Source: a virus. Taken from it: 64,000 nucleotides of DNA. The notes beneath the pieces were generated by a model. That model ran no database searches and was not told the origin of the DNA. It saw only the letters and a program-made list of their open reading frames with translations. Made by a program: the position numbers and the translations under genes. Location: the IMG/VR virus record IMGVR_UViG_3300007511_001544, positions 54,569-118,568 of that record; one strand, 5' to 3'. Numbering within the stretch: the first letter of the stretch is position 1; the number at the start of each line of letters is the position of its first letter. Of the stretch, positions 43,745 to 51,220 are shown in pieces.

Positions 43745-44571
43745 TTATCGAAGACCTTTAAGATTTTGACTGGTGTGGCTATGAACTCGTTCCACAAAGA
43801 TGTTCTCAGTTCACCATTGCAATCGTCTTCCAGATTGGTGCAGAGATTATTTTTATCTTTTCCTGGGTATCCCATGCGATGAAGATTGACGCACTTTCTT
43901 CCACTACTAACAGAATAAGATTTTACATCACTGCGAAAACCGGCACGAACGTTTCCTTCGAACTTCATTATCTTATTTGATTTTTTGCGAAAGAAATCAC
44001 GCTGCGCTACTGTATAGGCAGAAATGTCGAAAGGGTCACCGCCATCAATTGCTCTCTGGATTCTTTCGACCCCTTCCTCGTGTGTGTAATGATATAATAT
44101 TTTTGGATTGTTGGTTGATCCATATACTTGCTCAGTGAAAGCATCATCTACCAAGACGTATGGTTCGAGATCTCCACGAGAATAAAAGTAGGCAAATCGA
44201 AGTTCGCTGATGTCATCAAAATATATTTTAAACTCTTGTTCTAAACCCCAGAACCTATGGTTAACAAAATCCTCAATATGATCAAGGACATTTTTACTTG
44301 TTAAGAGTTCGTACCTCTCTACATCAACATTTAATTGGAAACCATAAAAATCTTTTATAAGAGATACTAACTCTTCGGGTCCCACAAGCTCTCCATGACT
44401 ATGGCTAATATAATGACCGTCTTTTTGGAACTTTAGGATTGTATTAACAAAGGCTTCCCACTCGACAAGTGTACGGAAAGCCTTTTCCGGCTTCACATAT
44501 CCGTGAACATAAATCTTTTTAAGTACTTCTTCATTGATGAACACTCGCCATCGGTCCATTAGTTTTTTCAT
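43741..44571 (-). CDS. Tagged protein with second HYT (ADP-ribosyltransferase-like) motif
   Basis: A 276-residue protein. MKKLMDRWRVFINEE is the tag. ILYHYTHEEGVERIQRAI (H161-Y-T) and the late SLWNEFIATPV resemble motif positions of ADP-ribosyltransferases. Residues 20-150 form an unknown N-terminal domain. It is not closely alike to the protein at 40855 beyond the tag and the HYT region. Confidence 0.55.
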   Translation of the reverse strand: MKKLMDRWRVFINEEVLKKIYVHGYVKPEKAFRTLVEWEAFVNTILKFQKDGHYISHSHGELVGPEELVSLIKDFYGFQLNVDVERYELLTSKNVLDHIEDFVNHRFWGLEQEFKIYFDDISELRFAYFYSRGDLEPYVLVDDAFTEQVYGSTNNPKILYHYTHEEGVERIQRAIDGGDPFDISAYTVAQRDFFRKKSNKIMKFEGNVRAGFRSDVKSYSVSSGRKCVNLHRMGYPGKDKNNLCTNLEDDCNGELRTSLWNEFIATPVKILKVFDK

Positions 44572-44762
44572 TGTTTTGGCGGACCTGATTCACCGCCATC
44601 GGAAGCTTCTTCGGTAAATGGGGCAGTGTTTGGATTTTTACCAGATTTTGTTTTCTTTATCATGTCCTTAAAAGAACGACGATAAATTTTTTGCATCTTA
44701 CCTTCTTCGGCTGCTTCTTTTATAACTTCCTTGATGAAGTCTCTAAGCTCACTTAGATTCAC
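44568..44762 (-). CDS. Small tagged protein
   Basis: A 64-residue protein that is mostly tag: MNLSELRDFIKEVIKEAAEE followed by a basic, disordered tail. It overlaps its neighbours by four and 14 bases. It may be an internal head peptide. Confidence 0.62.
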   Translation of the reverse strand: MNLSELRDFIKEVIKEAAEEGKMQKIYRRSFKDMIKKTKSGKNPNTAPFTEEASDGGESGPPKQ

Positions 44763-44880
44763 TTTCTTCTTTTTCCTGCTCTTTAATCTTTTGCATAACC
44801 TTTTCGGTTATTGATTGAGAACGTGCATTTTCTCGCAATGCATCTCTTATTGTCTTCCAGAGCTTAGTTTTAGTAATCAT
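44749..44880 (-). CDS. Small tagged protein, first of the tagged run
   Basis: A 43-residue protein, MITKTKLWKTIRDALRENA and a charged tail. ATG at 44880 with GGAGG nine bases ahead is preferred to an upstream in-frame start. ACTATTTAT stands at 44903-44911, a candidate promoter for the run. Confidence 0.6.
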   Translation of the reverse strand: MITKTKLWKTIRDALRENARSQSITEKVMQKIKEQEKEESESK

Positions 44881-44902
44881 TTTAAAACCTCCGTAGGTAT
44901 AG

Positions 44903-44911
44903 ATAAATAGT
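44903..44911 (-). promoter_or_regulatory. Candidate promoter element ACTATTTAT
   Basis: The string lies 23-31 bases before the first gene of the tagged run, followed by a strong ribosome site. It is identical to the elements at 27516-27524 and 23678-23686. Confidence 0.35.
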
Positions 44912-44920
44912 TTTGTTTTT

Positions 44921-45325
44921 TTATTGACCGCCATCAAAGAGAGCTTTTATTGGATGCAAGGCAAGAACCTTGTTGCCCTTGGTATAATAGCCGATGCTTT
45001 CGACCACATATTGCCGCTCACTTAGGCGGGGATAAAAATGAACCTTTACCTCGTAATGTGTCCTAGTCGATAGTTGGGTGTCGGGCAAGATCTGCAAAGT
45101 TTGCAGACCAGAAGCTCGGTCTCTAAGTGTGTCGTAAGTAAGGTTGAGGGCAGTAAAGTGAGCGAGCCCGCTCGCCGCCGAAATTTTTGCTTGGTTGATA
45201 CGCCGTGTATTGCCGGCAATCATCATTTCCATATTGACGGTAGAAAATAATAACATTGCACTCATACCAATGAACACAGACATAACAAGAACTATAATAA
45301 GAGTAACGCCTCTACGGCTCGACAT
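44921..45325 (-). CDS. PilX-like type IV pilus minor pilin
   Basis: A 134-residue protein. RRGVTLIIVLVMSVFIGM is a class III prepilin-like hydrophobic helix, and TVNMEMMIAGNTRRINQA continues as in PilX N-terminal domains, where the pilin Glu5 is absent. The rest is a small beta domain. It overlaps the next upstream gene by 14 bases. A minor pilin in a phage is unexpected. Confidence 0.7.
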   Translation of the reverse strand: MSSRRGVTLIIVLVMSVFIGMSAMLLFSTVNMEMMIAGNTRRINQAKISAASGLAHFTALNLTYDTLRDRASGLQTLQILPDTQLSTRTHYEVKVHFYPRLSERQYVVESIGYYTKGNKVLALHPIKALFDGGQ

Positions 45326-45659
45326 TCATCATCCTGTCTCGTCTAGGCGGAGAAGATACTCCATTAACGAGTTGGAAGCTTTCCTTGAGTTTTAAGTTGT
45401 CCTCAACCCACCGAGCGGTGCGGGCTTTACAGATGGTTGCCGGCACATGGCGAGCGAGACACTGCGCCTCCTTTGCCTTCACAACCTCACAATAGCATCG
45501 CACTCGATTTTTTAATTCCAATTCAGGTGATAGACTTACGCCTTGAGGTAGAACTTGATTTGTTCCAGGCACCCATTTAGGGCATTGGATTTGCTCAACT
45601 TTATAGGCTTGATTAAACATATTTGCAAATACTAGTAAAATCAATGACTTATATAACAT
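45312..45659 (-). CDS. Secreted cysteine-rich protein, unknown
   Basis: A 115-residue protein. MLYKSLILLVFANMFNQA is a signal peptide; six cysteines follow, including RCYCEV. ATG at 45659 makes TAATG with the upstream stop. It stands directly before the PilX-like gene. Function unknown. Confidence 0.68.
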   Translation of the reverse strand: MLYKSLILLVFANMFNQAYKVEQIQCPKWVPGTNQVLPQGVSLSPELELKNRVRCYCEVVKAKEAQCLARHVPATICKARTARWVEDNLKLKESFQLVNGVSSPPRRDRMMNVEP

Positions 45660-45964
45660 TACTCTTCTTTCTCTTCGTGCCAAAGAATTGTGAACATCTC
45701 TTCATCGGTAAAAACCGTCTCATTGATGTTCCCGCCATCGATAGGGATAGTGCTATCTCGGTGGAAGTTTTTTATTTTTACTTGTTTTTTGTCAAAAAGG
45801 ATTGTGTACTCTCGGCATTGGTCAGAATAATCACCAATGCATTTATCAACATTTAATACAACACCCATCTTGCCGACAAGATCAGGATAGAATTCATTAA
45901 CGTTACTTGATATTCTAACCAAGTGCCCCAAAGTTACGGGACCCTTATCTTCAATCAGGTTCAT
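45659..45964 (-). CDS. SH3-like small protein
   Basis: A 101-residue protein. LGHLVRISSNVNEFYPDLVG-KMGVVLNVDK followed by EYTILFDKKQVKI is a full GDLV-type barrel. It has an acidic tail. It overlaps the small membrane protein gene by 14 bases. Confidence 0.7.
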   Translation of the reverse strand: MNLIEDKGPVTLGHLVRISSNVNEFYPDLVGKMGVVLNVDKCIGDYSDQCREYTILFDKKQVKIKNFHRDSTIPIDGGNINETVFTDEEMFTILWHEEKEE

Positions 45965-46091
45965 CTAGCTTCTCTTTTCTCTTCTCATTTGCGGGCACCC
46001 CAAAGAACGCCGAAGCGACAATGGCAGCACACCCAAATGATAACACGCACACAAGTAAAACGTTAACTAGAATTTCAGCAAATAACAACAT
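45951..46091 (-). CDS. Small membrane protein of 46 residues
   Basis: MLLFAEILVNVLLVCVLSFG and the following AAIVASAFFGV form one long or two short membrane spans, with a charged C-terminus. The frame overlaps the next gene's start by 14 bases. Function unknown. Confidence 0.6.
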   Translation of the reverse strand: MLLFAEILVNVLLVCVLSFGCAAIVASAFFGVPANEKRKEKLDEPD

Positions 46092-46111
46092 AAGTCCTTC
46101 CAAATTTTTTT

Positions 46112-46357
46112 CTAGAAATTTTTATCACCATTAGCTTTGGAAACTAACAAGAACTGATCATAGCTCCAAAGGTGTTCCTCGCCAGTAGAGCAGACAACGC
46201 CATAAAAGAATCGGGGACTAGTTGGCAACTCGTTCGTGACCAGTACTAAGCCGGCAGTAGCAGGCAGATCACGGAAGACTTCCGAACCCTTCCTAACCCG
46301 AACAAGATCGCCAACCTTAAAGTCTCTGCTCAAAGTATATCCCTTCTTGGCTGGCAA
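46112..46357 (-). CDS. SH3-like small protein
   Basis: An 81-residue protein with FKVGDLVRVRKGSEVF, TAGLVLVTNEL and FYGVVCSTGEEHLWSYDQFL, a typical small barrel. The start is TTG at 46357 with AAGG ahead; TTG at 46336 is a possible alternative. Confidence 0.7.
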   Translation of the reverse strand: MPAKKGYTLSRDFKVGDLVRVRKGSEVFRDLPATAGLVLVTNELPTSPRFFYGVVCSTGEEHLWSYDQFLLVSKANGDKNF

Positions 46358-46392
46358 AGCACGCCCTTACGGCGAAAGAGTATGCCAATATA

Positions 46393-46617
46393 TTAATCAT
46401 TCGAAACCTTCCGAACCTGATGGCTAAAAAACCATAAGGGTTTATCGGGATTGCTGGGGAACTGCACTCGAAGCTGAGGAACACTGCCTTGCTCGGCTAG
46501 AACCTCAACAACGAGACCGATCTCCTGCTTGCGGTCACTTGCACGAGGATGCTGGAAAGATCCCCCATGCCTACGGCGCTGGACAATATCCCCAACCTTC
46601 ACCGAACGGTTCCCCAT
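46393..46617 (-). CDS. SH3-like small protein
   Basis: A 74-residue protein with VKVGDIVQRRRHGG, EIGLVVEVLAEQG and QLRVQFPSNPDKPLWFFSHQ. The barrel pattern matches its neighbours. The ribosome site is weak. Confidence 0.68.
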   Translation of the reverse strand: MGNRSVKVGDIVQRRRHGGSFQHPRASDRKQEIGLVVEVLAEQGSVPQLRVQFPSNPDKPLWFFSHQVRKVSND

Positions 46618-46651
46618 GCGCCGCTTAAATGTTTTCCCGCAATTTCACTGC

Positions 46652-46846
46652 TCATGCCTTTATTAGTCCTTCTTGGATCATATCGTAAGCTGTGCGCCCA
46701 TAGTGCCCTTGTAAGTTCCATGCAAGCCCGCTGTCAACTAGCTCTTGGAAGAGTTTAATGGTTTGCTTCTTGTCCAACTCTCCTTGCTCGTATTTCATGA
46801 TGCTAGTATATAGCTCTGTGTTGTTAGTTGAGTTTGTGTTTGTCAT
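46652..46846 (-). CDS. Small conserved phage protein ([12 protein letters not shown] family)
   Basis: A 64-residue protein. [20 protein letters not shown] with [18 protein letters not shown] matches a short helical protein found in many marine tailed phages; its function is unknown. ATG at 46846 has AAGGAG 11 bases ahead; a GTG at 46858 is too close to that site. Confidence 0.78.
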   Translation of the reverse strand: MTNTNSTNNTELYTSIMKYEQGELDKKQTIKLFQELVDSGLAWNLQGHYGRTAYDMIQEGLIKA

Positions 46847-47027
46847 TTTTATCTTCACTCCTTTTTATGACAAGTTTAGTAATGCAGGCATCTGGCACCC
46901 AATAAGCTTTCCCCATGAACAAAACTCTATGCCTGCCATGGTAGCCCATTTCTGCTAGCAGCCCAATGCCGGCAATCTCTCCTCCTACTCTTCCATAGGA
47001 AAACTCTACTAAGTCTCCAACTTTCAT
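46824..47027 (-). CDS. SH3-like small protein
   Basis: A 67-residue protein with [28 protein letters not shown] and [17 protein letters not shown]. The barrel takes nearly the whole protein. It overlaps the previous stop by four bases. Confidence 0.72.
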   Translation of the reverse strand: MKVGDLVEFSYGRVGGEIAGIGLLAEMGYHGRHRVLFMGKAYWVPDACITKLVIKRSEDKNDKHKLN

Positions 47028-47248
47028 TTTTTTCTTTCTTCCCTTGGTATTAGGTTGAGTTCTGTTTCTTTTAAGATTTGATTGCCGCTGGCAGCTATGT
47101 TAACTTCATAATAAGAGCAGCCATGTTCTAGAACGTCTGGATCTCCTGTTAGAGCTTTCCCGAGGTATTGGACAATGATGCCAACAGATCCTCTTAGAGA
47201 TATAATAGATGCATTCTTTTTTACTTCTACCAAATCTCCAGCCTTCAC
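47024..47248 (-). CDS. SH3-like small protein
   Basis: A 74-residue protein beginning at GTG 47248 (VKAGDLVEVKKNASI), with SVGIIVQYLG and SYYEVNIAASGNQI. The GTG forms TAGTG with the upstream stop, and GGGGA stands eight bases ahead. Confidence 0.7.
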   Translation of the reverse strand: MKAGDLVEVKKNASIISLRGSVGIIVQYLGKALTGDPDVLEHGCSYYEVNIAASGNQILKETELNLIPREERKK

Positions 47249-47427
47249 TAGGCATTCCCCAAGGACTGCCACCAAACTGGGAGAGGATAGGTACCGTGTG
47301 TTACCGGATCCCAAAAGGTGTCCTCTTCTAGAAGAACATCATAAGCAGCCAGAATGAGTGGAGGTAATGATCCCCAACTTTGGTCTGTCTCATTGATACG
47401 ATTGATGAGGATTTTATTATTTTCCAT
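47248..47427 (-). CDS. Small protein of 59 residues, unknown
   Basis: ATG at 47427 has AAGGA six bases ahead. The protein is acidic and tryptophan-rich (DQSWGSLPPLILAAYDVLL, then FWDPVTH). It ends in a TAGTG overlap with the next gene. It is the first gene after the promoter at 47554-47582. No family is recognised. Confidence 0.65.
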   Translation of the reverse strand: MENNKILINRINETDQSWGSLPPLILAAYDVLLEEDTFWDPVTHGTYPLPVWWQSLGNA

Positions 47428-47553
47428 TTTCTATCCTTCGTTTTTAATTCTGGAAAAATTTCGGTGTGTGTCACGAATGTACTTAGCGCAGGCAGACCGC
47501 ACCCAGGGGGTAGGGACATAGATTAGGGGGCAGGCAAGGGCTGGCATACCACT

Positions 47554-47582
47554 AGTATACTATAGCTAGCATGTGCTGTCAA
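47554..47582 (-). promoter_or_regulatory. Promoter with overlapping inverted repeat
   Basis: TTGACA at 47577-47582, 17-base spacer, and TATACT at 47554-47559. An 11-bp perfect inverted repeat (47581-47591 with 47629-47639) touches the -35. It could be an operator or a terminator stem for the gene at 47659. It heads the SH3-protein operon 47427-44749. Confidence 0.72.
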
Positions 47583-47658
47583 GTATTAAAAGCAGGGTGC
47601 TGGCTGTAGTTGTGACTCTCTCCTATTGTTTTAATACTTTTAATTGCTTCCCGCAAAA

Positions 47659-48879
47659 TCAATCGATCTGGATTACCTTCTCGTTGGTCTTGAAGTAGGG
47701 ACGGCTGGCACCACGCTCATCCGTCATCCACATCCGTTGAGCCTTGCAGGCTTTGGGCTTGGGAGCTTCCATGTCCGTCAGAATAATGACACCATCAAAG
47801 CTGTTAGCGTTGACGTAATCGGTGGGAGCGTTGAAGCAGGTTCCCCCGCAGAGCACACGCTCGGCTGGCTTGCTCTGACCTTTCTTCCAAACGTAGACCT
47901 TGCTCTCGTCAACATCCGTATCGAAGGGCACCACCGTGAACTCTGCCAGCTTGGCTAGCTTGTTGAGTTCTCCGAAGAACTGTGACAGCATGTCATCGCT
48001 GACAGAGCCGGACTGGTCAATGGCGATGGCAATCTTTGCCTGCCGCTGGGTCTTCTTGCCTGGGTGAATGTAGGCATACCGCTTGTTGATCCGCTTGACG
48101 CTGGACCTGCGGCTGGCACGCTGGGAGGTCTTGATGAAGTACCTCAGTACCTTCTTCCAGTCTACCTTGGTCTCCAGTCGTTTTAAGATTTCTTGTTTTA
48201 CTTCCCCGCTCATTGAGCCCCAGCCTTTGGCAGACTGGCTAGCCTCTTGGGCAGCATCCTTCATGGCTTGCTTGAGGCGTTCCTTTGCCATCTGATTGGC
48301 TGCCTGCTGGGCAGGGCTGTCAGCGTTGTCATCCCAACCGGAGTGATCATCAAAGCTGCCAGGGTTGCCAGCACTAGGCTGACCCTCGCCACCGGACTCA
48401 CCGCTAGCATCGCCCTCACCGCTCTCAGAGCTATCACCTTCGCCCTCACCCTCTTCACTCTTGGGCAGGTTGGCAAGGTACCACTCAGCGGTCTTGTGTA
48501 GTGGAAGATCTTCGAAGGGACCGACACCAGGCATACATGCCATCTCGGGCAGTTCACCTTGGAGGTGGCTGTTGATAGCCAGGTCAGCAGCAATGTTCCA
48601 AGCCTTGTGAGGAACTCCCTCTGGCTTACGGCTGGTGACATGCTCGAAGATCAAGTGGTAGAACTCATGCTTGAGAACACCACGAACCTGCTCTTCAGGC
48701 AGGCTGGCAAAGAAGTCAGGGTTGTAGATCATCTCAAACTGAGCAGAGTCGGGATCAACCCGAACACCAGCAGTTGGGATGCCATAGTCGGCACGCTTCT
48801 CAATCTTGCGGCTGAGTGCAGCAAAGAACGGCTCATCCATGAGCAGTCGGTAAGCGTGCAGTTTAAGGTCAAAGCTCAT
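47659..48879 (-). CDS. DUF2201 metallopeptidase-like protein with VWA domain
   Basis: A 406-residue protein. The N-terminal part has GVLKHEFYHLIFEH (HExxH), and KAWNIAADLAINSHL as in the DUF2201 family. A Ser/Gly/Glu-rich linker (about 147-195) follows. The C-terminal part is a VWA-like domain with AIAIDQSGSVSDDML. This family is the usual partner of a MoxR AAA+ ATPase, encoded just upstream here. It has its own shared-type promoter. Confidence 0.88.
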   Translation of the reverse strand: MSFDLKLHAYRLLMDEPFFAALSRKIEKRADYGIPTAGVRVDPDSAQFEMIYNPDFFASLPEEQVRGVLKHEFYHLIFEHVTSRKPEGVPHKAWNIAADLAINSHLQGELPEMACMPGVGPFEDLPLHKTAEWYLANLPKSEEGEGEGDSSESGEGDASGESGGEGQPSAGNPGSFDDHSGWDDNADSPAQQAANQMAKERLKQAMKDAAQEASQSAKGWGSMSGEVKQEILKRLETKVDWKKVLRYFIKTSQRASRRSSVKRINKRYAYIHPGKKTQRQAKIAIAIDQSGSVSDDMLSQFFGELNKLAKLAEFTVVPFDTDVDESKVYVWKKGQSKPAERVLCGGTCFNAPTDYVNANSFDGVIILTDMEAPKPKACKAQRMWMTDERGASRPYFKTNEKVIQID

Positions 48880-48900
48880 GCTGTCCCTCTCTCCACTAGT

Positions 48901-48928
48901 ATAATAGCATTGATCCAGTGTTTGTCAA
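48901..48928 (-). promoter_or_regulatory. Strong promoter, shared phage type
   Basis: TTGACA at 48923-48928, 16-base spacer ending in ATGC, and TATTAT at 48901-48906. It drives the DUF2201/VWA gene. Confidence 0.85.
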
Positions 48929-48942
48929 CTTTTTATTGCTGC

Positions 48943-48975
48943 CCTCAAAACAGAAAGCCCAGCTTGCGCCGGGCT
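48943..48975 (-). terminator. Rho-independent terminator after the MoxR gene
   Basis: The reverse strand has GCCCGGC-GCAA-GCTGGGC followed by TTTCTGTTTT. It stands after the MoxR stop and ahead of the next promoter. Confidence 0.85.
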
Positions 48976-48997
48976 CCTGACCTGGGATGAGAGAGAG

Positions 48998-50038
48998 TTA
49001 GGCTCCCAGGATTTTGGAGAGGTGGGCACCGACAGCACCTTCGTTGGCACCGTGGAACTTCACCACATTGTCTTGGACACCGGCTTGGGAGATCACTCCC
49101 CAAAGCTTCATGGCAGCCTCGCTGGGCAGCGTCACGAAGTAGTTGGCAAGGTTCTCAAGGTGACCCTCGCTGAGTTCAGCCTTGAGGATTTCTTCAGCCT
49201 CGACCTTTTCGATCAAGGCGCAGTGTTCATTCAGGGAGAAAGCAGCCAGGGCTTCCACCCGCTCACCTTCGAGCAGTTGCTCAACCGTGACAACCCGCTC
49301 GTAGTTCTTAGCGTAGTCGTTGAGAGCGACAGCAGCTTCGAAGCCGACGAAGCTCTGAGCCAGGTTAAACATTGCAGGGCTGGCTTCCAAAGCGTCTGCC
49401 TGCTTCAGCACCTTGTCAAGGCGATCCCAAGACCGACGGCTGGGATACCGCTTGTTCGGCTCAATGTCACCGTTGTGCTCAAGGTGGGCACGGTTTTGGT
49501 TGATGAAGTCCCAAATGAGACCGTCAACATTGTTCTTAGCCCATGCGAGCCAATCTTCTACCGTGGGCTCAATGTCCCAAACAGACCAGCGGTCAAGTTC
49601 CGCAGGATCCATCTCATTCACTTGGTAGTTCTCGCCGTGTTCCCCGCCGTTGACGGCAGCGAAGATCAGCGTATCGTCGTGAAGGTTGTGACCGTTGAGC
49701 TTCCGGCTGTCCGTCAACTCAAAGATTCCTTGGCGAACTTCCAAGGTAGCACGGTCAACCTCATCGAGGAACAAGACCACCGGCTCTTCACAAGCCTGCT
49801 TAAACCAATCAGGAGGATTGAAGGCGGTGCGATTGCCTTCGATGCTAGGCAGACCAACCAAGTCACCCTCGGTCATCTGGCTGGCACGACGCTCAACAAC
49901 AGGCAAGCCGGCAGCGGCAGCCAACTGATAAACAACTTGGCTCTTACCAATACCGTGGCGACCACGGAGAAGAACCGGCAATCGAGCAGCACTCACGCTG
50001 GGTGCTAGGCTCACAAAAGTCTTGAAGTCTACAGACAT
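48998..50038 (-). CDS. MoxR-type AAA+ ATPase
   Basis: A 346-residue protein. LLRGRHGIGKSQVVYQL is Walker A and EPVVLFLDEVDRA Walker B, with a sensor-1 DTLIFAAVNGG. MoxR ATPases act as chaperones that insert metals or assemble complexes with VWA partners; the neighbour at 47659 is such a partner. It stands alone between its own promoter and terminator. Confidence 0.9.
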   Translation of the reverse strand: MSVDFKTFVSLAPSVSAARLPVLLRGRHGIGKSQVVYQLAAAAGLPVVERRASQMTEGDLVGLPSIEGNRTAFNPPDWFKQACEEPVVLFLDEVDRATLEVRQGIFELTDSRKLNGHNLHDDTLIFAAVNGGEHGENYQVNEMDPAELDRWSVWDIEPTVEDWLAWAKNNVDGLIWDFINQNRAHLEHNGDIEPNKRYPSRRSWDRLDKVLKQADALEASPAMFNLAQSFVGFEAAVALNDYAKNYERVVTVEQLLEGERVEALAAFSLNEHCALIEKVEAEEILKAELSEGHLENLANYFVTLPSEAAMKLWGVISQAGVQDNVVKFHGANEGAVGAHLSKILGA

Positions 50039-50062
50039 TTAGTGTCTCCCTCTCTCATAAGT

Positions 50063-50090
50063 ATATTAGCATGGATACACAGTCTGTCAA
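50063..50090 (-). promoter_or_regulatory. Strong promoter, shared phage type
   Basis: TTGACA at 50085-50090, 16-base spacer ending in ATGC, and TAATAT at 50063-50068. The leader ACTTATGAGAGAGGGAGAC contains the ribosome site of the MoxR gene. Confidence 0.86.
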
Positions 50091-50332
50091 CTTTTTATGT
50101 GCTTTTTTCTCACTTTTCTTTGCCCTTGACTGCTATCGATTATACATGTATTAGGCACATTCAGACAAACGCTGACAAAAGCAGACAATGGCTGGCAATA
50201 GCATAATCCCTTGATAACGCTTTATTTTCTGTATCTAATGGCTGCGTTAGATTGTAAAAACAATCACTTATAAATAATACAACTTTTGCAGTCATTATCC
50301 AGCATTTGTTGAACAAAAGGCTGAACAGTTAT
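50091..50332. other. Gene-free stretch with possible regulatory sites
   Basis: No convincing reading frame. It holds the decamer repeats at 50162-50201 and a TATAAT-like element near 50140-50145 on the reverse strand that could be a second promoter for the MoxR gene. The rest is A+T-rich and featureless to me. Confidence 0.5.
50162..50201. repeat. Four tandem 10-bp repeats
   Basis: Four successive decamers have the form CNGRCAANNG: CAGACAAACG, CTGACAAAAG, CAGACAATGG, CTGGCAATAG. The spacing of one helical turn suggests a row of binding sites on one DNA face, upstream of the MoxR promoter. Confidence 0.65.
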
Positions 50333-50479
50333 CTAAAAGAACAAGAAGTAGCCAACAGCGCAGCCAATAGTTACACCAGCAGCAACCATAACGAGCACCT
50401 CTAGCAATACCATGTTGCTACGCTTACCTATGTTGTTCTTTACTCTATCTACTACTCTTTTGAGACTGTCTTTACTCAT
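50333..50479 (-). CDS. Small membrane protein of 48 residues
   Basis: A basic, helical N-terminus (MSKDSLKRVVDRVKNNIGKR) is followed by a single membrane span (LEVLVMVAAGVTIGCAVGYF). The ATG overlaps the end of the upstream small gene by eight bases. A lysis or envelope role is possible. Confidence 0.62.
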   Translation of the reverse strand: MSKDSLKRVVDRVKNNIGKRSNMVLLEVLVMVAAGVTIGCAVGYFLFF

Positions 50480-50600
50480 CCCTATTCTCCCTGTTGTGTT
50501 TCTCTATAGCTTCCATAACAAAGTTAACAAAGCTGTGTATTGCTCTGCCTGTAAGGAATCCTGCTGTTATTACTACTAGTCCTATTAGAAGTGATTGCAT
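50472..50600 (-). CDS. Small membrane protein of 42 residues
   Basis: MQSLLIGLVVITAGFLTGRA is a membrane span at the N-terminus, followed by a charged helix. It overlaps the next small membrane gene. Function unknown. Confidence 0.6.
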   Translation of the reverse strand: MQSLLIGLVVITAGFLTGRAIHSFVNFVMEAIEKHNRENRDE

Positions 50601-50601
50601 T

Positions 50602-50823
50602 TTATTTTTGTGTGCCTTTCTTGTTGTAGCGGGCGGCCTCTTGCTCTCCTTTGCGGAGGATTTCCGATACAGTTGGTCCGCTAGAAATCCGGGTTAATTT
50701 GTGTCCACATATTGGGCAGTGGTGCGGACCTTCTTCGAAAACGAACTCGAATACACACTTGTCTTTAAGACCGTTGTTGACTTCTTCGCCATGCTCGCAG
50801 CGATATAGGAACTCGAACTTCAC
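50602..50823 (-). CDS. Small zinc-ribbon-like protein
   Basis: A 73-residue protein from a GTG at 50823, four bases behind the upstream stop, with GAGGA about ten bases ahead. YRCEHG and HHCPICGHKL could bind one zinc. The longer open frame up to 50937 would overlap the lipoprotein gene. Confidence 0.62.
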   Translation of the reverse strand: MKFEFLYRCEHGEEVNNGLKDKCVFEFVFEEGPHHCPICGHKLTRISSGPTVSEILRKGEQEAARYNKKGTQK

Positions 50824-50827
50824 CGCT

Positions 50828-51220
50828 TTAGAATTCCTCGCAAGTTGGTTGCAGCGGGTCGCAGTCAAGTGGTGATAGCCAACCATTCTCAGAGGGGTTT
50901 CTGATGATGTAATGGCGAACCTTGTGGTAACCCTCATTCAGGTCAGAAACTGACAGTAGTTGCTCTTCTGTCTGTACTCCGAAAACAAACTTGCAAACGT
51001 TGACACCACGCTGGGCTATCTCTTTAATCTTCTTATCATCTACTGTGTCCCCTCGATGCAGGAACAAGGCAACCTTGCAATAGCGGGTGAACTTCTCCAT
51101 CTCTTTATTGTGAAGGCTCAGTCGCTGACAGCATTCGTGGGATGTATAGTGTTTGACTGGGGCAATCTTACAGCCTCCGACTGCTGTGAGAAATAGGGAG
51201 GTCAGAATAATATATTTCAT
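50828..51220 (-). CDS. Small lipoprotein, unknown
   Basis: A 130-residue protein. MKYIILTSLFLTAVGGC ends in a lipobox cysteine (C17). The mature part has six further cysteines. In a phage, a small lipoprotein next to tiny membrane proteins could be an outer spanin or an exclusion lipoprotein; neither is shown by sequence. Confidence 0.7.
   Translation of the reverse strand: MKYIILTSLFLTAVGGCKIAPVKHYTSHECCQRLSLHNKEMEKFTRYCKVALFLHRGDTVDDKKIKEIAQRGVNVCKFVFGVQTEEQLLSVSDLNEGYHKVRHYIIRNPSENGWLSPLDCDPLQPTCEEF

Noticed and set aside
47328-47519. A 63-residue reverse-strand frame
   Set aside because: The overlapping frame 47248-47427 has a good ribosome site, a TAGTG junction and a sensible protein. 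The 63-residue frame is low quality and partly in the leader.
49022-50008. Plus-strand frame of 328 residues opposite the MoxR gene
   Set aside because: It is a shadow caused by the G+C-rich codon bias of MoxR; it has no domain and no ribosome site.
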